This document shows, one piece after another, positions 18,732 through 27,600 of a stretch of 30,219 nt of DNA (position 1 is the stretch's first letter; every line of letters begins with the position of its first letter). The notes under the pieces are model-generated. The model worked only from the letters and a program-made list of their open reading frames with translations, did no database searches and was not told the DNA's origin. Source of the stretch: a virus. The stretch lies in IMG/VR virus record IMGVR_UViG_3300009605_000082, positions 1 through 30,219 of that record. One strand, given 5' to 3'. The position numbers were made by a program, and so were the translations under genes.

Positions 18732-19364
18732 ATGAACACAGACGATATTGATAATCAAGCAATAAACGATCCGCTATCTAAGGAAGAGTTAAGAAAGCAA
18801 TTTATAGAGAAAACTGAAGAGCTAGGTTTAAAACACGCTTTCACGTTTGATGAGGCTTGGGAGGTTGCTCAAGAGCTTAGACGTAAGCAAGAATTTAGAG
18901 AGAAGATAACTGATCTTCACGAAGAAATGGTGCAAGGTGGTGGATTAGTTGGAGAAGACGCCGAGAGGGTTAATCCTACAAAACACACGTTTGCTGGCGG
19001 ATGTTATATTAGAGAGATATTTAATCCCGCTGGGATATTGGTTATCACTAAGATACATAAAAAAGAACATCCCTTCTTCTTAATGAAAGGCAAGATGTCT
19101 ATATTAACAGAGGATGGTATAAAAACAATAGAAGCACCGCACCACGGTGTAACCCAACCCGGCACTAAAAGAGCTATATACGCACACGAGGACTGCGTGT
19201 TTATTACTGTACATGCTACAGATAAGACAACGCCTGAAGAAGTTGAAGAAGAAGTTATAGCTAAAGACTTTAATGATAGTGATATATCATTAGAGAGTGA
19301 TATAAACGAATTAAGCAAAATAATAGATCTTAATACAGATTTAATTAAAATGAATACACGATGA
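18732..19364 (+). CDS. Cupin-fold protein in the tail gene cluster (210 aa)
   Basis: Residues 1-75 are helical and charged. Residues about 85-162 look like a single cupin beta-barrel: G-C-Y-I-R-E-I-F-x-P-A-G-I, then I-H109-K-K-E-H113-P-F-F-L-M-K-G120 (cupin motif 1, two His and Gly), then A-P-H-H-G-V-T-Q-P143-G144-T-K-R-A...H161 (motif 2). The two-His pattern could bind a metal, but the usual motif-1 Glu is not clearly placed, so the fold may be purely structural. Residues 165-210 are acidic and helical. Cupin-like proteins of this kind occur beside fibre genes in marine phages. Whether this one is a virion part, a chaperone or an enzyme cannot be told from sequence. Its stop overlaps the next start (ATGA at 19361-19364), implying translational coupling to the first ejection-type gene. 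Confidence 0.65.
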   Translation: MNTDDIDNQAINDPLSKEELRKQFIEKTEELGLKHAFTFDEAWEVAQELRRKQEFREKITDLHEEMVQGGGLVGEDAERVNPTKHTFAGGCYIREIFNPAGILVITKIHKKEHPFFLMKGKMSILTEDGIKTIEAPHHGVTQPGTKRAIYAHEDCVFITVHATDKTTPEEVEEEVIAKDFNDSDISLESDINELSKIIDLNTDLIKMNTR

Positions 19365-19975
19365 GTTTTGTAACAGTAGCAACTGGCGTTATAAGCGCTG
19401 GAGTAGGAGTAGCCAAACTAGTACAAGGTAGAAAAGCAGCTAAAGAAGCTAAGGAGCAGGCTGATCTTTCTCGTATAGAGATGGATAAGCAAAAAGAAGC
19501 TTTTCAACAACTTGACACAAGTAATCCATATTTGAATATGGAGAATACCATGGAAGACGCTACAGTAAACCAGCAGGCAGCCGAGTTCGCTCAACAAGGT
19601 GCGTTACAATCTCAAGCTAACGTTATGGATAAAATGCGTGGTGCGGCTGGAAGCTCTGGTATAGCAGCGCTTGCGCAAAGTATGGCTAACCAAGGTTCTA
19701 TGGACGCGCAAAAAGCCGCGACATCTATTGCCGATCAAGAAGCAGCTAATCAGAAAGCTGAACGTGCAGAAGCGTCTAGATTACAGGGTCTTGAGAAACA
19801 AGGTGAGATGCAGAAGAGGCAGATGGAGCAAGCTAAGATTGATTCCCTTATGGGTATGGCCGCGGGTGATGTTTCGTCTTCTCAAGCTTTACAAGCAGCG
19901 GCAATGGAATCTCAAGGCCAAGCTATGGATGATATAGCAGGCGGAGCAACTACGGCGATGGGTGGTATAGGATAA
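19361..19975 (+). CDS. Putative internal virion / ejection protein A (T7 gp14-like role, 204 aa)
   Basis: Residues 1-22 (VTVATGVISAGVGVAKLV) are hydrophobic and Gly/Ala-rich, a possible membrane-inserting segment. The rest is helical and rich in Ala, Gln, Met, Glu and Lys (QSQANVMDKMRGAAGSSGIA, ALAQSMANQGSMDAQKAA), then K/Q/M coiled coil and a Gly/Ala/Met tail. Size and composition are close to T7 gp14 (196 aa), which forms the outer-membrane channel during DNA ejection, though I cannot align the two. It is the first of three successive genes of rising size with similar Ala/Gln/Glu-rich character, the same order as T7 gp14-gp15-gp16. The start overlaps the cupin gene stop. No catalytic residues are expected or seen. 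Confidence 0.66.
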   Translation: MSFVTVATGVISAGVGVAKLVQGRKAAKEAKEQADLSRIEMDKQKEAFQQLDTSNPYLNMENTMEDATVNQQAAEFAQQGALQSQANVMDKMRGAAGSSGIAALAQSMANQGSMDAQKAATSIADQEAANQKAERAEASRLQGLEKQGEMQKRQMEQAKIDSLMGMAAGDVSSSQALQAAAMESQGQAMDDIAGGATTAMGGIG

Positions 19976-19996
19976 CGAGATTAATAAAAAATAATT

Positions 19997-21679
19997 ATGT
20001 CAGAAGGAATATTTACACCGAATTACGGATTATCAGAATTTACTAGGAAAGCAGTAAAAGAAGCTGGAGTAGGCGGAGAAAAAGCAGCGAAGGCTAGAGC
20101 TCACCTTGCTAAAGCAGACATGCTTGGTAAAATAGGGGCAGGTGTTGATACTGTAGGTAAACAGGCGGATGAAATGGTTGGTAGTATAAAAGCCAACAAC
20201 GCTGCAAAAAAACTAGAGGAGGAAAAAGCAAAATTAGCAATTGAAGCCGCGGAGGCGGCGACGCGTGGACAAGAGGGAGATGATAGGTATATGACAGCTG
20301 TCGGACCTGGTAGGGATGAGTATTATGCTCAAGAAAGAGCGGCGGCTGGAGACACCTTGGAGAATTGGGAAAAGCGTGGTAAACCACTGTCTGAGAGAGT
20401 ATCACTATCTGGTAACTCACCTGTCGAGATGAAATCACCTGCAAAATCCCTAAGTGGATTATCTGAAGTGCACGATAGCCAGAGTGAAGAGCTACCAGCT
20501 TTTGATGAAGCTGACTTAAAATGGAGGGAGGGCTTTTCAAAGATGAACGACCGTCAGAGTTGGGCATCTCCAGAATTATATAGCCAGTTCCAAAGTATGG
20601 AGAGACGCGAAAAAGAAAAGCACTTAACTGCAATTAGAAATAAAGATAAAGCAGGCGCGGCTAAGGTTTTAGCGGATCAATCTGCCCGCGCAAACGCGCT
20701 AAAAGATATTCAACAAACCATGACAACTGCTATGCAAATAGATAAAGACCATGGGTGGAATGTAATAATAGAAGGAGACGACGATCAAGCTAAAGGTAAT
20801 AGAGAAATCCTAAGCGCACTAGCATCTAATGATGGTACTGCTAAAGTGGCGTTAGATCCAGAAAGTGGTGAGATGGGTTTTACTCTTGGGGAAATTGATC
20901 CTGCGACAAGTAACCCGCTGCCGAACATTGATCCAATAACAGGTCAACTCATTGGCACTCCTAAGGTGTGGATGCATAGAGAGATAGATGAGTTAATAAG
21001 TGTTGGTACACGTCCACTACATAGAGAAGAGACTTTCCAAAATGGGATAATGGAAGCTAACGCACTAGGTACTGCTGGAGGAGAGTTTGATGCAGATGCT
21101 AGAAATAAGATAAACAAAGGTAAAATTAAAGAAGAGCTTATAAAGAATCCAAAGGTTGCTAGATCTATTCTTCATGACACTTGGGGTGGCGATAACACGC
21201 TTGCGGAAGATCTTATGGAAGGTAATGTTATTCAGAACATGGACTTTAGATTAAAGATGCCTAGAAGCTTTGGTACTTGGAAAAGACCTTTACCAGATGG
21301 CCCTGCTATCAATGAATTAGATGTAGATAACGATGGGTTTTTAACTGCAGCAGATTTAACTCAAGGTGATGTAGCTCGCATCCTTCAAGAGTTAGAAAAA
21401 CGTGAGCACTATAAATTACTAGCTGAGATTGCGGGTGACTGGATGACTCGAAAGGAGCAGAATGTTCACGGGCCAGCTAAAGCAAATTACGATGCTCAAC
21501 AGGAGCAAACCGCGAAACAGGCTGAAGCTGATAAATTAAGTCAGATGACAGAGCAGCAGCGAATGGATTACTTTAAAGCGCTAGGTGACGCAAGATACTT
21601 TAGTGGTAAAACAGCAGCTGAAAAGATCGAATACTATAAACTAAAAAGAGCTAAAGAGACAGCAAATTTAAACGCTTAA
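19997..21679 (+). CDS. Putative internal virion / ejection protein B with EF-hand-like loop (560 aa)
   Basis: Residues 1-95 are Ala/Lys/Glu/Gly-rich and helical (KAAKARAHLAKADMLGKIGAG). Residues about 95-190 are polar and probably flexible. The remainder is mixed helical, with a Gln/Glu/Ala-rich C-terminus. Residues 442-453 (D-V-D-N-D-G-F-L-T-A-A-D, DNA 21320-21355) match the 12-residue EF-hand or dockerin calcium loop: Asp at 1, 3, 5 and 12, Gly at 6 and a hydrophobic at 8. Only one such loop is evident. The gene lies between the 204-aa and 2787-aa proteins, the slot of T7 gp15 (747 aa), part of the periplasmic tunnel. An ejection role is inferred from position and composition. The leader (attaataaaaaataattATG) has no Shine-Dalgarno sequence. 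Confidence 0.62.
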   Translation: MSEGIFTPNYGLSEFTRKAVKEAGVGGEKAAKARAHLAKADMLGKIGAGVDTVGKQADEMVGSIKANNAAKKLEEEKAKLAIEAAEAATRGQEGDDRYMTAVGPGRDEYYAQERAAAGDTLENWEKRGKPLSERVSLSGNSPVEMKSPAKSLSGLSEVHDSQSEELPAFDEADLKWREGFSKMNDRQSWASPELYSQFQSMERREKEKHLTAIRNKDKAGAAKVLADQSARANALKDIQQTMTTAMQIDKDHGWNVIIEGDDDQAKGNREILSALASNDGTAKVALDPESGEMGFTLGEIDPATSNPLPNIDPITGQLIGTPKVWMHREIDELISVGTRPLHREETFQNGIMEANALGTAGGEFDADARNKINKGKIKEELIKNPKVARSILHDTWGGDNTLAEDLMEGNVIQNMDFRLKMPRSFGTWKRPLPDGPAINELDVDNDGFLTAADLTQGDVARILQELEKREHYKLLAEIAGDWMTRKEQNVHGPAKANYDAQQEQTAKQAEADKLSQMTEQQRMDYFKALGDARYFSGKTAAEKIEYYKLKRAKETANLNA

Positions 21680-21693
21680 GTAAATTAAGACTA

Positions 21694-24600
21694 ATGATTG
21701 ATAACGAGTTAGAAGAAATTGTACTTGCTATGGAACAGGCTGGGGAATCCCCAGAAGCTATTGGTCAAGTGATAGAAGAATATGAGGCAAAAAAAGCCCA
21801 AGACTCTCAGGCAAGCCCAAACGGGGAGTCAATGACTCCAGGGCAAGAAACAGGAGAGCTACCTTCTACTACGGAACCTACAGAGGAAGGCTCTTTATTA
21901 GCTGTAGAGCCTGAAGAACCTCAGGTTTCCGATTTAGATACTAGTATTAACTTGGTTACACTATCGCAAGAACAAAGAGACGGTGTAATAAAAGATGCTA
22001 ATCGTAGTGTAGCTGAATATTCTCTTGTAAAAGAAACTAAAGGCAAGGATACTGAAACAGTGAAGGAGTGGATTACAAGTAATCCAGATGCAATAGAACC
22101 TCCACAAATGTGGAATGAGGGGCTTAAGCATGAGTTTAGAGTTCAAAAAGCAAACGAGTCTGGGACATTCTATGAACATGTTGATCCACGGGAAACTGTG
22201 GGGTCTATAAATGCTAGTAGTGCTTTGCAGGAATCCCGTAGAAGTATGGCGATGAACAAGCTTTTCAAAGAGAAGGTTGAGTCTGGAGAGCTTGAGGAAG
22301 ATCAAGTTAAGAACTACGTGTTAAGTTTTAGTGATTGGGATAAGCTTAAAGATATAGAGCAAACTATAGATTTAGAAGATCCGAACGTTAAATCTATGGC
22401 TGTTCAAAGCACTATTGATACTAACTTATTATCTAATATAGAGAAGAACGTAGAGGATCAAGCTCAGGCTATGGATATAGGTTGGTTCACATCATCTGAC
22501 GAGCAAGATAAATTATACGAAAAGGCTCAACAGCGTTTGGTTGAAGTTGACGAAAAAATAAAGAACGTAATTAAAAAATCTCACGTAGTTGGTGGTGATA
22601 TCGAAGCGCTAGACGCTACTTTAGCGACTCAGAATAGTTGGCTTAAAGAAACTGGGGATAGATTAAACGATATCAACAGCCAAGCTCCAGCTCCAATGGC
22701 GCCTATAGGTGCTTCTGAACAAAAAATTGAAGAGCTACAACAGCAACACGACGCAGCTATATTACAAAGAGAGAAATCAATTAAGGAATATAGGGTTAAG
22801 GAAGAGGAATACAACAAGAATCTCGAAATTAGAGATAAGTATGTAGGACTTATCGAAGGTTATTCTAACGAGGTTCAGCAATTAGGTTTAGACGAAAAGG
22901 AGCTGCGTGTTTACGCTAAATCTATGGGTAAAAACTATAGCCAAGGAGCTATGATTGCAAACAGTTTAACCTCTGGTACCGTAGACTTAGTGCAAGGTTT
23001 TGAGCGAGGTCTTTATTTAGTCAATCCAGTTGGGTTTGCAACCGACGTTATTGTTAATCAGTTTGAAGGAGAAAACAGAGCTCTAGCTAATAACGTAGCA
23101 ACAGGAGTACGTAACACTATAGGCACAGTGGCTGGTGGTCGCATGTATACTAAAATGGACCCTAACGATAGAAGCGCTAGAGAGTGGATGCATGACGGTG
23201 TTGACGGTTTTCAACAATATATGCTAGATGAGGTTGTTGGAACTCCTATTGCTTATGATGATATAAAAACAACAGCTGATGGAGCTGAATGGTTAGTTAA
23301 TTCTATAGCTACAAATCTACCGCAGATAGGTGTTGCTATGGGAACTGGTCCATATGGTATAGCTATACTAGGTACTAGCGCTATGGGTAATCACTATGAC
23401 TCCATGCAATCTCAGAAAGACTTGTATATGAACTCTTCTGGTTTGTATGGAAACTACTATTCAGCTCCTAACATGCTCCTTACATCTGCTGGCGTAGGTA
23501 TAGTTGAGGGTGTTACTGAGAAGTGGACGGCTAATCTAGTATCCGGCGTAGGAAATATTGTTACTAGAGGTAGCAAAGAGATGATCCACCAGTCTCTTGG
23601 TAGAAGAATGTTAAGGGGTGGTCTTACATACCAAATGGAGAGTATTGGTGAGGGTGGTTCTGAGATTTTTGCAACCGTAGGACAAAATGGTCTTTCTATG
23701 TTAAGTGGTGATAAGTCTGTCGGTTTGTTTGATGGCGTTGCACCATCGTTTATCACTGGCTATACTATGGGTAATATAATACAAACACCCTCACTAGCTA
23801 ACGCGGCGTTGTCTCCATTTGCTTCACAAAAACAAACAACCACCATAGACGCTAACTTTCAAAAGATTGAGAAGTTAAAACAAGAGCTGTCTACTCTTGA
23901 TAAAAATAACCCAGCACACGTAGAGCGTTCTGAACAGATATATAGAGATGTAGCCGACGCGGTTTCAGAAAATGCTGATGTTATAGCTCAAGACGTAAAG
24001 CGTGTTGATATAATGACTAACACCGATAAGCAGACGTTAGTTAATATAGAATCTGACAATAGAAAGCTACGTCAAGCTGTGTCAGAAGTTGCTCTTGATC
24101 AATCGTTAGATGCTGCTGAAAAGAAAGAGCAGATAGAGGTTATTAATAAAAAGATTAGATCTAATAAAACTACTAAAGAGAATATAATTGAATCTTATCC
24201 AGATAGCGCTGCTAATGATAACTACATAAAGGAGTATAATAAGATTAAAGCTATGGCAAAGAAAGCTGAAGAATCTGGAGCTCCTCCAATCAGAGTTAGA
24301 GACGGTTTAGAGCAAGATATGCAAGCCTTTATTAAGGAAATGGAGGATATAGGTGCTATTGATGCCATAGCAGCTTCCGAAGGTGGAGCTTTACCTTATG
24401 GAGCTATGGTACCGGTATTAAATAAGAAAGGTGAAGTAGAGAGATTTGAGTTGTTTATAAATAGAAGCGCGGTAAATGAAGACGGTGCTTTCGGAACTCA
24501 AGCTCACGAGTTTATGCACGCAATCTTGTATAACACATTAAAGCAAGACCCTGTGAATAGAGAAAGGATGGGTGATGAGGTTGATAAAATACTTCAAGGT

Positions 24601-27600
24601 CCAGGGGTAACGATAAGTCCAAAAGCCCAAAAGAGTCTTGACAGATTAGACTTGTACGAGTCAGAACAAAAAGGCGAGGAGATTGTTGCTATTGTTTCAG
24701 AGTTGATGGCGGAAGGAGAGATCACGATAGATAACACGGGTGTGGGTAAATTTAAAGATATGTTTAGAAGATTTACACAGCGTGTTGCTGGTAGAGATAT
24801 ATCTTTCGACACAACTGATGACGTGCGTAACTTTCTAAAGGACTATCATAAGTCTATGCGTAAAGGTAAGTTGGACCCTCGTTTATCTCGTATGCTATCT
24901 AAGGGTGCTAATGGTGATATAATTAAACCTAACGAAGTTCTTGGTGAGAAAAAGGTTAAAGAAAAAGTTGTTGAAAAAGCTAAAAGAAAAGCTAAGATTG
25001 ACTTCTCTAAAGCTGTTGATTCAAACATAAGATCTAATCCTGATCTAATGAAGACTTTCGACACGTTCACTAAGAACGAAGACGGTACGTCTAAACATGA
25101 GAGCCAAGAGGATTGGGAGGCTAGTCCAGAATATTGGGATGCGTATTTTCAAATAGTAGAAGGAAGAGCTTTAGACGGTTTGATTCAGCATAAGATGACT
25201 GAACTTGGTTTACCACCTGAAGCATTAAGAGAGTTTACTAGAAAAGTTAAGGAAAAGATTGGTGAAAGATTTTTACCTACAGTAGATAAGGCTACAGGTA
25301 GAGTAAAACCTGAATCTGGATATAGGGTTTCAAATAATAGTTTATTTGGTTGGTTAACTGGTGTCGCTGGTGGCGGCGGTATGTCTGTTATATACAGAGC
25401 TAAAGGTGATGTAATGGCTGAATACAAGGCTTCTGGTGCAGCCCAAACGTCGTCATTAGACGCTGTGATTGGTGATAACATGGTTGTTGGTGACGTAGTT
25501 CAAGCTGATATTGATAGTTCTATTGAAGCTTTTGAAGAGATGGATCAATCCATAACACGTGAAGCACGTGAGGCTAGAAAACCAAAAAGATTTGTTGATA
25601 CTATAAATCTTGATGAGACTATACAGAAAAACATTGCAAACGCCGTATCTAAAGCAAATATAAGTACGGAAGGCTTAAACTATAAAGATGTTAAAAAACT
25701 AACCACCAGTAAAGACGCCCCATTATCTAACGTATTAAATGCTATAGCAAGTGAGTTTGGTATTCCACCAAGTAAGGTAGTAAAGCCAGCAGATTTGAAT
25801 AAAGCTGAAAGAGAAGCAGCGCAGCAGTATATTAAAAATAACTCAAAGGCTTTGCTAAATATGCTGCCTGAGGGTGAGACTAGAAGCGGCGAGGCTACAG
25901 GTGTGGCTAATACAAAACTAAAAACTTTTTACGAAAAAGGTGAGAGGTTAAAGTACGCGGAAGGTGCCACTGCTGCCGGAAAGTTTGCTCAAATAAAAAA
26001 ACCCGATATAACAGTAGAGCAATTTAATGAGGTGTTTGGTATAAAACCAAACGGCACTTTTGATTCTAGTAGAAAAAACGATGGCGCTATAAAAGCTTTA
26101 GTTAATCAAGCCGCTATGATAACAGCTAATCAAGCTATTAGAAAGAACGCTATTGAAGAGGGGTTAGATACAGCTAGTGATATAGCAAAGCTTGGTGAAG
26201 GAAGATCAGAAGCTATGTTTAGCAAGAGAAGTTACGATGATAAATCTAGCAAAAATGTAGATAAAATCTTTAATGAAAACTTTAAAGAAACCTATATATA
26301 TCCTTTAGGTACACTAGGTGCTATGTTTGGCACCAAGAGAGTTCCAAACAAACAGGTTAGCCGTGTAAAATCAAACGGAACTATTGAGAAGTTTAATACT
26401 AGAGATCTTCAAGCTTCTTTCAGTGAAACAGAAACGTACGATCAAGCTGGTACTAGGGTTATTAATACATTTGTAGAGTCGTTTCCTCAGTTTAGAGATT
26501 TAATAAAAATCACTATGACCGGCGGTATAAAAGGTGGTTTTTTTCAAACAGTAGGTAACTTCAATGACAAGATAAAAAGTACTGATGTTGATCAAAGAAA
26601 CCCAGGCAAGTCGGATTATAACAAAAAGAGAAGGTTTATGCCTTCAGTGTTCAATAAGATAGGCACTAAGGATTTCAAAGAAAACCAAGCTGGAAGATTA
26701 CCTTTACTATATGATTTCTTTAAAGCTGTTGAAACTCATTTGTCTCAATATCCTGATGACGTGTGGATGTTTGAAGAGATGCTTCTTGATACTGGTAAGC
26801 AGCAAAATACTTTGACTAGAATACTAGCGCCTTTTGCGTTCTATACTATAGATCCTAAAACAGGTAAACCAGTATTTAATAAAGACGTGGTTGAAGAGCA
26901 TACCGACCCACAAAACCAAATTGGTAAATCTTTATTAGCCGCGGCTTTATATGGTAAAGTTGATCAAGTTTGGAAGGTGGTTGGTAAGTCATATATGCAA
27001 GGTTCTCTTTTAGAAACTGGTGACAAAAAATTAGGCAATGCAGGTCTCGGAAACACTATGCCAGACGTGTATTTTGAAAAAGTTGTCCCTAGATTGCTAA
27101 GTGAAGAGCTAAATCTACCTAATGGATATTCTTCTTTAGCGAGATTGTCTGTAGCTGGTATAGATCCAAACTCTATATATTTAATAGAGGCTGATATGAC
27201 AATGGCTGAATTTTTTAAAGTAGATAAAGCTGAAAACATAGATCAAGCTAATAACTTAATTATACAACAGTTATCTGGAGAAATAACACCTGAGTTTACC
27301 GACGTAGTATCTAACCTAGTAACTCCAGAGCATGTTAGTAAAACACGAATTATAAACAAGGCTATTGAGGCTTCTGAGCAAAGCAAGGAACCTAAAGGAA
27401 TAACAGTGCTTGATTTTGATGACACGTTAGCTACAACAAAATCCAACGTTCTATATACAGCTCCAGATGGTGCAACGGGTAAATTAAACGCTGAAGAGTT
27501 TGCTAAGCAAGGATCTGATTTACTGTCAGAAGGTTATAAGTTTGATTTCTCCGAGTTTAATCAGGTTGTTGATGGTAAGACGGCGCCGCTGTTCAATAAA

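Noticed and set aside
20109-20633. Antisense open frame of 174 codons opposite the 560-aa gene
   Set aside because: It lies wholly opposite a gene with coherent protein sequence. Its translation is low-quality (Leu/Pro/His/Ser-rich, no motif), and no leader or neighbour supports it. The other antisense frames, such as 22305-21961 and 29588-29388, were rejected for the same reason.
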